Below, piece by piece: positions 25,716-33,769 of a stretch of 56,662 nt of DNA (position 1 is its first letter; each line of letters opens with the position of its first letter). The notes beneath the pieces were generated by a model that was not told the DNA's origin, made no database searches, and worked only from the letters and a program-made list of their open reading frames with translations. This stretch comes from an uncultured Pseudoxanthomonas sp. (GTDB lineage: Bacteria > Pseudomonadota > Gammaproteobacteria > Xanthomonadales > Xanthomonadaceae), in assembly GCA_937975725.1 (NCBI GenBank), contig CALJUL010000083.1, forward strand, positions 1 to 56,662. The letters run 5' to 3'. The position numbers and the translations under genes are program-made.

Positions 25716-28700
25716 GCGGCTTCTCCTTCCGCCGCGTCGTCCGTGCGCGCGCGGCCGGTGCGCACCAGGTCGTAGACCCGCAGGCTGGTGCGCTCCAGTG
25801 CGCGGTAGTCGGCGTCGCTGGCGAAGGGATCGCGCCCGCGCAGCGCCAAGCGGATCGCCTCGCCCTCGCCTTCGGCCCAGCCGCCGTTGCCGTCGCCGTG
25901 CCAGCGCTTCCGGCCGGCCGCGCGGCGTTCTTCCGGATCGGCGTTCCAGATGTCCCAGCCGGTGTAGGGCGCGAACGGCAACGGTTCGCGCAGACCCTGC
26001 GCATGCAGGGCGAGCAATTGCCGCAGCGCGTCGCGGGCCTGCGCGGGATCCGGCGCATCGATCACATGCGGACCCGGGCCGCCGTCGCCCCCGTGGAACT
26101 GCACCAGCGGCAGATTCGCACCGGCGGCGTTGGCGAGCAGCCAGTCCAGCCCCCAGCGCAGCGCGGCGTTGCCGTTGAGCGCGTCCGCGCGCAACCGCAC
26201 CAGTCCGCGCGGATGCACGTCGGCGACGCGGCCGTGCAGGCGCAGGCCGTCGATGTCCACCTCGTAGCGTTCGGACGCAGCGACCTCGCCCGCCAGCCAG
26301 TCGCGGCGCGCCTGCGCGAACGGGCGGGCCTGCGCCAGCAGCGCTTCGAACTGGCGCTCGCCCAGCGCGCCGGACGGCAGCAGCGCGCGCGCGCGCAGGC
26401 GTTCGCGCAGGCCCGCTTCGCGGCCCGCGTCCAGCGCTTCGACCACGGCCTGCTGCAACGTCGCGCGCTCCAGCCCGCGGCCGGGCAGCACCAGCGGCTC
26501 CACGTCCTCGGCCTGCTGCACCGGCTCGGGCAGGCGCAGGCCCAGCCGCTGGGCAAGGAAACGGCCGTGCGGATCGGCGAAGGACCGGCGCAGCGCGTCC
26601 AGCGACAACTCGCTTCCGGCGGCCGCCGGCGGCGGCAGCGGCTGCGCCAGCCACGGCGCGAGTGCGCGCCGTGCGCCGCCCAGGCGGTCGGCGGCCGGCC
26701 GCCAGTGCGCGCGATAGCTGAAGCGACGCGGTTCGCCGGCGTCACCGAAGGCGGCCGGAGCGAACGGCTGCAGGGTGTGGCGGACGATCAGTTTTTCCTT
26801 CGCCGCGTCGTCGGCGTGGTAGCGCGCCGCCACGTCCAGCAGTTCGCTGACCAGCACCGAAGGCTCGCGCGCGCTGCCGTCGCGCGGGTCGGCACCGAGA
26901 TAGCTGACGTAGAACACGTCCTGCGCGGCGGCGAACAGTTGCAGGAACAGGAAGCGGTCGTCCTCGCGGGTAGAGCGGTCGCCGGCGCGGCGGCGGTCGC
27001 TGCCGAGTTCAGCGGTGAGGCGGTTGAGGCCGGCAGCGGGATCGCGGCGCGGGAAATCGCCGTCGTTCATGCCCAGCAGGCAGATCACCCGGAACGGCAG
27101 CAGCCGCATCGGCACCATGCGGCCCACGCTGATGCCGCCAGTCAGCAGCGGCGCGCGGGTGTCGGCCTGCGACAGCAGGTCGGCGAAATGCGCGCGCACC
27201 ACTTCCGGCGGCACCGCGGCGGCGTAGCCGGCGGCCTCGGCGTCGCGGGCGAAGCGGTCGACCAGCGTGCGCAGGCGGTCCAGCGCGCGCTGGGCGCGCG
27301 GCGCGGCCGGGCGCTCCGGCAGCAGCGCGTCGAGCAGGCGCAGCAGGCGTTCGCGCCACTGCGCCGGCGGCAGCGGCTGGCCCAGGTCGCGGCGCTGGCG
27401 GGCCAGTTCGCGCAGCAGGCGGACCAGGGTGTCCAGCGCGTCCAGCGCGCCGCCTTCCAGTTCCGGCCACGGCGCGACGCCGGCAATGTCCTCGTCCGCG
27501 CCGCTGGCATGGCCCAGCAGCAGGCGGTCCAGCGCAAACTGCCAGGTGCAGGCGTCGTCGGCCGGCGCGTCGGCCGCGGCACGGTGCGCGGCGTCCAGCC
27601 CCCAGCGCGCGCCGGCCGCGCGCAGCCAGCCGCGCAGGCGTTCGATGGCGTCGCTGTCCAGTCCGGACGCTTCGGCGATGGGCGCGCCGGCCAGCAGGTC
27701 GAGGATCTCGTCCAGGCCGAAGCGCGACACCGGCAGGTCCAGCAGGCGCAGGAACACTTCCGCCAGCGGTTCGCTCGCCAGCGGGCTGGTGTCGGCCAGC
27801 GCCCACGGCAGCGCGTCGTCGTGGCCGGCGCCGCCGAACACCGCATCCAGGTAGGGCACGTAGGGGTCGATGTCCGGCGCCAGCACGGCGATCTCGCGCG
27901 GTTGCAGCGGCGGATCGAAGCGGCGGCCTTCGGGCGACGTGGGTTCCAGCAGCGCGCGCAGGCGGTCGTGCAGCACCTGCAATTCGCGCAGGCGGGTGTG
28001 GCAGGCATGGACCTGGAGGCTGGGATCGGCCAGGTCGAGCACCGCGCGCGGCGGCGGCACGGCCGGGGCGCGGCGATGGAACAGGTCCGACTGCATCCGC
28101 CGCAGCAGGGTGTCGGGGCCGCCCGCGGCCAGCGGATCGGCGTAGACGTCGATCTCGGCGCGCGGATGCACCACTTCGTAGTCGCCCAGCAGAGCCATGA
28201 AATCGCGCCCGGCCGCGCCCCAGGCCTGCAGCAGCGGGTTCTCCTGCACTTCGCCGGCGAACAGGTCGGTGCCGCCTTCGCGGCGCCGGTCGCGCAGGGT
28301 CTGCAGGTCGCCCCAGTAGCCGCGCGCCGGCGTGGGCAGATAGAAGTGCAGCGTGCCCACCCGCGCCTGCGTCGCCAGCACGCGCAGCACGTCCGGCGAC
28401 ACGTTGAGGGTGGCGAACACCAGCAGCCGCTTCGGCAGGCCCTGCGGCAGCGGACCGTCGTCGCGACCGAAGCGGGCCAGGTAGTCGTGGATGCGCCGCG
28501 CGCGGTGCCGGCGCCCCGCCGCGACCGCGCGCCACAGCCGCGCCTGCGGATCGTCCGGGTCGGCGCCGGCCTCCCAGCGCAGCAGCCAGTCGCGGCGCCA
28601 GGCCTGGTACTTCTCGAACACGCTGGCCAGTTCGCCGGCCAGGGTCCAGGGCTTGAGCGGGTCGCCGTCGGCCAGCCAGCCGTCGATGGCGGCCAGCGCC

Positions 28701-29056
28701 GGCGCCGCGCGCACGGCCGGGTCGGCCAGCGCGCCGTACAGCCGCCACTGCATGGCGGCCATGTCCAGGTCGTCGTGTGCTTCGCCCGGCACCGGGGCGG
28801 CGTTGGCGTCCAGCGCGCGGGCGACGAATTCGCCGGGAGTGAGGAATTCCAGGTTGGCGGCGATGCCGTACTCGGCCGCCAGCGTGGCCTGCAGCCAGCG
28901 GCGCATGGCGACCTGCGGGATCAGCACCACGTCCGGGGCCAGCGGCGACTGCCCTTCCACCGGCCGCCGCAGTTCGTCCGCCAGCAACGCCGCCAGCAGT
29001 TCCAGCGAATTGGAGGGATACAGGCGGAAGTCGGGCGTGGGCGCGGCGGCGGGCAT
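25712..29056 (-). CDS. recC: RecBCD exonuclease V, gamma subunit RecC
   Basis: 1114-aa subunit that holds the RecBCD complex together and reads Chi sites. The N-terminus FRLYPSNSLELLAALLADEL and VVLIPQVAMRRWLQ are typical of RecC. ICLLGMNDGDFPRRDPAAG in the second half is the inactivated helicase-like segment. The start at 29056 (MPAAAPTPDF) fits the family; the frame runs further upstream into non-conserved sequence. It heads the recC-recB-recD operon, and each junction is an ATGA overlap, indicating translational coupling. It is divergent from mlaF across about 214 bases. Confidence 0.95.
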   Translation of the reverse strand: MPAAAPTPDFRLYPSNSLELLAALLADELRRPVEGQSPLAPDVVLIPQVAMRRWLQATLAAEYGIAANLEFLTPGEFVARALDANAAPVPGEAHDDLDMAAMQWRLYGALADPAVRAAPALAAIDGWLADGDPLKPWTLAGELASVFEKYQAWRRDWLLRWEAGADPDDPQARLWRAVAAGRRHRARRIHDYLARFGRDDGPLPQGLPKRLLVFATLNVSPDVLRVLATQARVGTLHFYLPTPARGYWGDLQTLRDRRREGGTDLFAGEVQENPLLQAWGAAGRDFMALLGDYEVVHPRAEIDVYADPLAAGGPDTLLRRMQSDLFHRRAPAVPPPRAVLDLADPSLQVHACHTRLRELQVLHDRLRALLEPTSPEGRRFDPPLQPREIAVLAPDIDPYVPYLDAVFGGAGHDDALPWALADTSPLASEPLAEVFLRLLDLPVSRFGLDEILDLLAGAPIAEASGLDSDAIERLRGWLRAAGARWGLDAAHRAAADAPADDACTWQFALDRLLLGHASGADEDIAGVAPWPELEGGALDALDTLVRLLRELARQRRDLGQPLPPAQWRERLLRLLDALLPERPAAPRAQRALDRLRTLVDRFARDAEAAGYAAAVPPEVVRAHFADLLSQADTRAPLLTGGISVGRMVPMRLLPFRVICLLGMNDGDFPRRDPAAGLNRLTAELGSDRRRAGDRSTREDDRFLFLQLFAAAQDVFYVSYLGADPRDGSAREPSVLVSELLDVAARYHADDAAKEKLIVRHTLQPFAPAAFGDAGEPRRFSYRAHWRPAADRLGGARRALAPWLAQPLPPPAAAGSELSLDALRRSFADPHGRFLAQRLGLRLPEPVQQAEDVEPLVLPGRGLERATLQQAVVEALDAGREAGLRERLRARALLPSGALGERQFEALLAQARPFAQARRDWLAGEVAASERYEVDIDGLRLHGRVADVHPRGLVRLRADALNGNAALRWGLDWLLANAAGANLPLVQFHGGDGGPGPHVIDAPDPAQARDALRQLLALHAQGLREPLPFAPYTGWDIWNADPEERRAAGRKRWHGDGNGGWAEGEGEAIRLALRGRDPFASDADYRALERTSLRVYDLVRTGRARTDDAAEGEAA

Positions 29057-29270
29057 CGCGCCATCTTGCCGTACCGCCGTCGCCGCTGCCGAGACGCGGG
29101 CAGGGCCCGTGCGGCGGGAACACGGCATCCGGCGCCGCCACGCACGCGGGCAACGCACCGGTACGGTCCCAATAATCAAACCGCGCGGTACGGTTTTGTT
29201 CAGTCGCCGGCCGCCAAGCTACCGCGTTGTTTTTCCGTTAACCCACTCTCCGGTCCGCCGACGACGCCCC

Positions 29271-30059
29271 ATGACGCCTGCCGACGCCCCTGCCGTGCAC
29301 CTGTCCGGCCTCCGCCTCGACCGCGGCAGCCGCACCATCCTGCGCGGCATCGACCTGCGCGTGCCGCGCGGCAGCATCACGGCGGTGCTGGGGCCGTCGG
29401 GTTGCGGCAAGTCCACCCTGCTGTCGGCGGTGACCGGCGAGCTGGTGCCGGCCGCCGGCACGGTGGAGGTGTTCGGCCAGCCGGTGCCGCGGCGCAACCG
29501 CGAACTGCTGGAGATGCGCAAGGGCATCGGCGTACTGTTGCAGGGCAACGGCCTGCTGACCGATCTGACGGCGGCCGAGAACGTCGCCCTGCCGCTGCGC
29601 ACGCACACGGCGCTGCCGGACGCGCTCATCGACCGGCTGGTGGACTTCAAGCTGAACGCGGTCGGCCTGCGCGCCGCCGCCGGCCTGTATCCACGCGAAC
29701 TCTCCGGCGGCATGGCCCGCCGCGTGGCGCTGGCGCGCGCGCTGGCGCTGGACCCGCCGCTGATGATCTACGACGAGCCGCTGACCGGGCTGGACCCGCC
29801 CGCCTCGGGCGTGATCATGAGCCTGATCCAGCGCCTCAACGACACCCTGGGCCTGACCAGCATCATCGTCAGCCACCACGTGCACGAGACCCTGCCCATC
29901 GCCGACCAGGCGGTGGTGATCGCCAACGGCGGCGTGGTGTTCTCCGGCACGCCGGCGGAGCTCGAAGCCAGCGCCGACCCGCTGGTGCAGCAGTTCCTGC
30001 GCGGGCAGCCGGACGGGCCGATCGCGTTCGATGCGGTGAAGCGCGGGGTGGCGGCATGA
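29271..30059 (+). CDS. mlaF: Phospholipid ABC transporter ATP-binding protein MlaF
   Basis: 262-aa ATPase of the MlaFEDB inner-membrane complex, which moves phospholipids between the inner membrane and periplasmic MlaC to keep the outer membrane asymmetric. Walker A is GPSGCGKST at 41-49, the signature is LSGGM at 144-148, and Walker B is LMIYDEP with Asp168-Glu169. The VSHHVHE switch histidine follows. The start at 29271 (MTPADAPAVHLSGL) is the first ATG giving a normal ABC N-terminus. It is first in the mlaFEDCBA operon and is separated from mlaE by a repeat pair. Confidence 0.95.
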   Translation: MTPADAPAVHLSGLRLDRGSRTILRGIDLRVPRGSITAVLGPSGCGKSTLLSAVTGELVPAAGTVEVFGQPVPRRNRELLEMRKGIGVLLQGNGLLTDLTAAENVALPLRTHTALPDALIDRLVDFKLNAVGLRAAAGLYPRELSGGMARRVALARALALDPPLMIYDEPLTGLDPPASGVIMSLIQRLNDTLGLTSIIVSHHVHETLPIADQAVVIANGGVVFSGTPAELEASADPLVQQFLRGQPDGPIAFDAVKRGVAA

Positions 30060-30089
30060 GCTGGAATCCGGACGCACGCAGGACAAGCG

Positions 30090-30203
30090 CCCTCCTCCGC
30101 ATCGCGGGGAAGGGTTGGGGTGAGGACGAGCGCGATGCCGCTCCGGCCTCCGCGTCTGCCCCCATCCGCCCTTCGGGCACCTTCCCCCGCGAGTGGGGGA
30201 AGG
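30090..30203. repeat. CCCTCCTCCGC-type repeat pair between mlaF and mlaE
   Basis: The left copy at 30090-30126 runs CCCTCCTCCGC, GCGGGGAAGGGTTGGGGTGAGG. The inverted right copy at 30157-30203 has GCCCCCATCC and a CTTCCCCCGCGAGTGGGGG hairpin. This is the same arrangement as in the nrdA-nrdB spacer. It interrupts an operon whose other junctions are tight. Confidence 0.7.
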
Positions 30204-30231
30204 AACGGTCCCGCACGGGAGACGCCTGCTG

Positions 30232-30984
30232 ATGCCCTTCATCGCCGCCACCCGCTCCCTGGGCCGCGCCGGACTGTTCTCGTTGTCGGTGCTGCGGGCA
30301 TCGCGGCCGAGCCGCGACCTGTTCGCCGAGCTGACGCGCGAGATCTACAAGATCGGCGCGCGCTCGCTGCCGATCGTGGCCGCCGGCGGCGCCTTCGTCG
30401 GGCTCTCGCTGACCCTGCTGGGCTTCCGCGCGTTGCAGACCTACGGCGCCAGCGACCAGGTCAGCGTGCTGATCGGGCTGGGCCTGTACCGGGAACTGGC
30501 GCCGGTGCTGACTGCGCTGCTGTTCGTCGGCCGCGCCGGCAGTTCCATCGCCGCCGAGCTGGGCCTGATGCGCGCCACCGACCAGATCAAGGCGCTGGAG
30601 CTGATGGCCATCGACCCGGTGGCCAAGGCGGTGGCGCCGCGCTTCTGGGCGGCGGTGCTGACGGTGCCGCTGCTGACCGGCTTCTTCTGCGCCTTCGCCA
30701 TTGCCGCCGGCTGGTTCGAGGCGGTGCAGGTGCTGGGCATCGACAACGGCAGCTTCTGGCAGATCATGAAGGACGCGGTGGACGTGCACGAGGACTTCCT
30801 GCCCGCGTTCCTCAAGGCCGCCGTGTTCGGCGGCACCTCCGCGCTGGTGGCTTCCTACGTCGGCTACCACGCCGAACCGACCATCGAGGGCACCTCGGTG
30901 GCCACGACCCGCGCGGTGGTGAACGCCTCGCTGCTGGTGCTGATGTTCAACTTCGTCCTGTCCGCCTTCTTGTTTGGGAGCTGA
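30232..30984 (+). CDS. mlaE: Phospholipid ABC transporter permease MlaE
   Basis: 250-aa inner-membrane permease of the Mla system (MlaE/DUF140 family). Hydrophobic segments are at about 45-65, 85-110, 140-165, 200-225 and 230-250. The family motif around FVGRAGSSIAAELGLMRATD (residues 96-115) is present, as is LELMAIDP. The start at 30232 (MPFIAATRSLGR) has GGGAG about 12 bases upstream; an upstream in-frame ATG would lie in repeat sequence. mlaD follows after 4 bases. Confidence 0.94.
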   Translation: MPFIAATRSLGRAGLFSLSVLRASRPSRDLFAELTREIYKIGARSLPIVAAGGAFVGLSLTLLGFRALQTYGASDQVSVLIGLGLYRELAPVLTALLFVGRAGSSIAAELGLMRATDQIKALELMAIDPVAKAVAPRFWAAVLTVPLLTGFFCAFAIAAGWFEAVQVLGIDNGSFWQIMKDAVDVHEDFLPAFLKAAVFGGTSALVASYVGYHAEPTIEGTSVATTRAVVNASLLVLMFNFVLSAFLFGS

Positions 30985-30988
30985 GCCA

Positions 30989-31519
30989 ATGTCCATCCGC
31001 GGACCCCGCCTCGAATTCGCCGTCGGCGCCTTCCTGCTGCTGGCCCTGGCCTCGCTGCTGGTGCTGGCCCTGGCCTCCACCAACATGCGCCTGGGCGTGG
31101 GCGGCGGCAGCTACGAGCTGACCGCGCGCTTCAGCAACCTGGGCCAGCTCCGCAGGCAGGCGCCGGTGAAGATCGGTGGCGTGGTGGTCGGGCAGGTGGC
31201 CGACATTCAGTTGGACCCGGTCAAATTCGATTCCATCGTGACCCTGTCCATCGATGACAAGTACAAGGACCTGCCGGCCGACACCGCCGCCGGCATCTTC
31301 ACCAGCGGCCTGCTGGGGGAGAACTACATCGGGCTCTCGCCGGGCGGCGACCCCGAGGTGCTGAAGCCGGGCGAGGAGATCGCCTTCACCCAGCCGGCGG
31401 TGGACCTGCTGCAGCTCGCAGGCAAGTACATGTTCAGCGGCGGCGCCAGCGCCGGGGAAAGCGCCCCGGCCGGCGGCGAGACCGCCGCTCCCCCCGCAAC
31501 GGAAAACCCCCAGCCATGA
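30989..31519 (+). CDS. mlaD: Mla system substrate-binding MCE protein MlaD
   Basis: 176-aa MCE-domain protein that forms the hexameric lipid-carrying ring of the inner-membrane complex. One N-terminal membrane helix (FAVGAFLLLALASLLVLALA, residues 9-28) is followed by a single MCE domain containing PVKIGGVVVGQVADIQLD. The C-terminal tail is Ala/Pro/Gly-rich. The start at 30989 (MSIRGPRLEF) is preferred over an ATG 15 bases earlier, which would overlap mlaE. Its stop overlaps the mlaC start as ATGA. Confidence 0.94.
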   Translation: MSIRGPRLEFAVGAFLLLALASLLVLALASTNMRLGVGGGSYELTARFSNLGQLRRQAPVKIGGVVVGQVADIQLDPVKFDSIVTLSIDDKYKDLPADTAAGIFTSGLLGENYIGLSPGGDPEVLKPGEEIAFTQPAVDLLQLAGKYMFSGGASAGESAPAGGETAAPPATENPQP

Positions 31520-32187
31520 AGACGATGAAGCGCTCCCTCATGACCGCCGTGCTGTCCTCGGCCCTGCTGGCCGCCGCGCCGGCGGCCGTGTTCGCCCAGG
31601 CCGCCGCCGCGCCGGCGCAGGCCAGGCAGAACAGCGCCAGCCAACTGGTGCTGGGCAGCAGCACGCGCATCCTGACCACGCTGGACAAGCGCCGCAGCGA
31701 GTTCAAGGCCGATCCGGCCGCGCTGCGCCAGTACGTGACCGGCGAGTTCAACGCCCTGTTCGACGGCGACTACGCCGCGCGCCTGGTGCTGGGCGTGCAC
31801 GGCCGCGGCGCGTCCGACGCCGACGTGAAGGTGTTCGGCCAGGCGCTGACCGAGAAGCTGCTCTCGGCCTACGGCGCACGCCTGCTGGACCTCAACACGC
31901 GGTTGCAGGTGAAGGTGAAGTCCGAATCGCTGCTGCCCGGCGGGCGCGGGGTGAAGGTGGACACCGAGTTCGTGCAGCCGGATCAGACGGTCACCCCGAT
32001 CGCGTTCTACGCCCGCAACGTGGGCGGCCAGTGGAAGGTCTTCGACGTGGCGCCGGAGGGCGTGTCCTTCGTGCAGACGTTCAAGACCCAGTTCGACACG
32101 CCGTTGCGGCAGAAGTCCATCGCCCAGGTGGCGGCGGACCTGAAGTCCGGCAAGCTGCAGGTCAACGGGAATGCCAGCGGCAAGTGA
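31516..32187 (+). CDS. mlaC: Periplasmic phospholipid-binding protein MlaC
   Basis: 223-aa periplasmic shuttle of the Mla pathway, carrying phospholipid between the outer-membrane MlaA complex and MlaFEDB. It has a cleavable signal peptide (LMTAVLSSALLAAAPAAVFAQ). The mature part shows the Tol-Tol-Ttg2/MlaC pattern, with WKVFDVAPEGVSFVQTFK near the C-terminus. The start overlaps the mlaD stop. A second ATG nine bases later would also do. Confidence 0.93.
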   Translation: MKTMKRSLMTAVLSSALLAAAPAAVFAQAAAAPAQARQNSASQLVLGSSTRILTTLDKRRSEFKADPAALRQYVTGEFNALFDGDYAARLVLGVHGRGASDADVKVFGQALTEKLLSAYGARLLDLNTRLQVKVKSESLLPGGRGVKVDTEFVQPDQTVTPIAFYARNVGGQWKVFDVAPEGVSFVQTFKTQFDTPLRQKSIAQVAADLKSGKLQVNGNASGK

Positions 32188-32473
32188 GGCCGGCATCGGC
32201 CGCGAGGGCGACGCGCTGGTGTTCACCGGTGCGCTGGACCGCGCCGCGGCCGCCGCGGCATGGCCGCGCGCCGTCGCGCAACTGGCCGGCGTGCAACGCA
32301 TCGTCCTGACCAATGTCACTGCCGTGGACAGCGCGGGGCTGGCACTGTTGGCCGAGCTGGCCGCACGCCTGCGCGCGGCCGGCGGCACCCCCCGCATCGA
32401 AGGCGAGCCTCCCGGGCTGGCCGACCTGCGGGCCGCCTATCGCCTGACGCCGGAACTGGATTTTCCGGCGTAG
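32171..32473 (+). CDS. mlaB: STAS-domain protein MlaB
   Basis: 100-aa cytoplasmic STAS-domain protein that binds MlaF and stabilises the transporter. The typical STAS phosphorylation-loop pattern is VTAVDSAGLALLAEL, with Ser54. It overlaps the end of mlaC by 17 bases, showing tight coupling. The start ATG at 32171 lies inside mlaC, and no later ATG keeps the domain whole. Confidence 0.9.
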   Translation: MPAASEAGIGREGDALVFTGALDRAAAAAAWPRAVAQLAGVQRIVLTNVTAVDSAGLALLAELAARLRAAGGTPRIEGEPPGLADLRAAYRLTPELDFPA

Positions 32474-32500
32474 CCTCCCCCTCATGTCCAGGGAAACGGA

Positions 32501-33556
32501 ATGAACCTGCTCCGCTCCAGCACCGTCGTCCTGCTGGCCGCCTTCATCGCGGCCTGCGCCACGGCGCCCGTGCCTTCGGCCGGCCCGCCGGCCGAGCCGG
32601 TGACGATCGACGCCTCCGCGACCGCCGGCGAGGCGCCGTCCGGCCTGCCCGCGACGCCCCCGGTCGACCCGGCCACTGTCGATGCGCCCGCGCCGGCGGA
32701 CGCCGCCACGGACGCCGACGCCACCGGCGCACCGACCGCTGCCGAAGACGACTTCGCCGCGATCTACGGCCAGTCCGACACCTACGACCCGGTCGCCGAC
32801 CCAACCCTGCCCGCACCGGCCCAGGCGCCGGCCGGCTACGACCCGTGGGAGAAATACAACCGCAAGGTGCACGCCTTCAACGACGTCGTGGACCGCGCCG
32901 TCGCGCGCCCGCTGGCCCGCGCCTACACCACGGTGGTGCCGCGCCCGGTTCGGCTGGGCGTGACCAACTTCTTCAACAACCTGCGCCAGCCGCTGACCAT
33001 GGCCAACCAGGTGTTGCAGGGCCGCCCGCGCGACGCGGTGCAGTCGCTGGGGCGCTTCGTGATCAATTCCACGCTGGGCATCGGCGGCCTGTTCGACCCG
33101 GCCAGCGACCTGAAGATGAAGCGCCGCGGCGAGGATTTCGGCCAGACCCTGGGCACCTGGGGCTGGCGGCGCTCGCGCTACGTCGAGCTGCCGTTCTTCG
33201 GGCCGCGCACGGTGCGCGACGTGTTCGGCCTGCTGGCCGACGGCCGCGCCTCGCCGCTGCGCCAGGTGGACGACAACGCCCTGCGCTACGGCCTGCAGGG
33301 CGTGCAACTGGTGGACACCCGCGCGCAGTTGCTGTCGCTGGACGAACTGCGCGAAGGCGCGGCCGACGACTACGCGCTGGTGCGCGATTCGTGGCTGCAA
33401 CGCCGCAACTACCAGATCGAGAGCGACCTGCGCAGCCGCAAGAAGGACGCCAGCGAAGACGACAACCTGCCCGACTACCTGCGCGAGGAAGAGCCCGAGC
33501 CCACGGTGCCGGCCGACGCCATGCCGATCCCGGCGATCACGCCACCGGCTTCCTGA
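32501..33556 (+). CDS. mlaA: Outer-membrane lipoprotein MlaA (VacJ)
   Basis: 351-aa lipoprotein that removes misplaced phospholipid from the outer leaflet of the outer membrane and passes it to MlaC. The signal ends in lipobox IAAC (Cys19). An Ala/Pro-rich linker of about 90 residues precedes the MlaA domain, marked by YDPWEKYNRKVHAFND and STLGIGGLFDPAS. A charged C-terminal tail follows. The linker makes it longer than E. coli MlaA (about 250 aa). Here mlaA is the last gene of the mla operon, whereas in E. coli it is elsewhere. A strong terminator follows. Confidence 0.94.
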   Translation: MNLLRSSTVVLLAAFIAACATAPVPSAGPPAEPVTIDASATAGEAPSGLPATPPVDPATVDAPAPADAATDADATGAPTAAEDDFAAIYGQSDTYDPVADPTLPAPAQAPAGYDPWEKYNRKVHAFNDVVDRAVARPLARAYTTVVPRPVRLGVTNFFNNLRQPLTMANQVLQGRPRDAVQSLGRFVINSTLGIGGLFDPASDLKMKRRGEDFGQTLGTWGWRRSRYVELPFFGPRTVRDVFGLLADGRASPLRQVDDNALRYGLQGVQLVDTRAQLLSLDELREGAADDYALVRDSWLQRRNYQIESDLRSRKKDASEDDNLPDYLREEEPEPTVPADAMPIPAITPPAS

Positions 33557-33576
33557 GATCCACTGTCGCAGACACG

Positions 33577-33605
33577 AAAAAGCCGGCTCGCGAGCCGGCT
33601 TTTTT
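33577..33605. terminator. Intrinsic terminator, bidirectional, mlaA/rmuC
   Basis: Perfect 10-bp palindromic arms (AGCCGGCTCG/CGAGCCGGCT) flanked by five A on the left and six T on the right, 21 bases past the mlaA stop. The symmetry suits termination on both strands between the convergent mla operon and rmuC. Confidence 0.92.
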
Positions 33606-33769
33606 CATGCCCGGTGGATCGTCCCGCACGCCTTCCGCCTGTGCGGATCGAGGCGATCCGGTGCGACCATCGGTGAACAGCCGCAGGAAATCATCGCAGC
33701 GCATCGGCGCAGGCATCGGCGGCACGCTGCATGGCGCGGAACCTTGGCCGCCAGGGTCCGCGGCACGCT

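Noticed and set aside
25898..30232. Very long open frame (over 1400 codons) on the plus strand opposite recC/recB, and similar long frames opposite dcp, metE and the TonB receptor
   Set aside because: High-GC genes leave long stop-free antisense frames. These have Arg/Ala/Gln/His-rich noise composition and no motifs, while the opposite strand encodes clear proteins.
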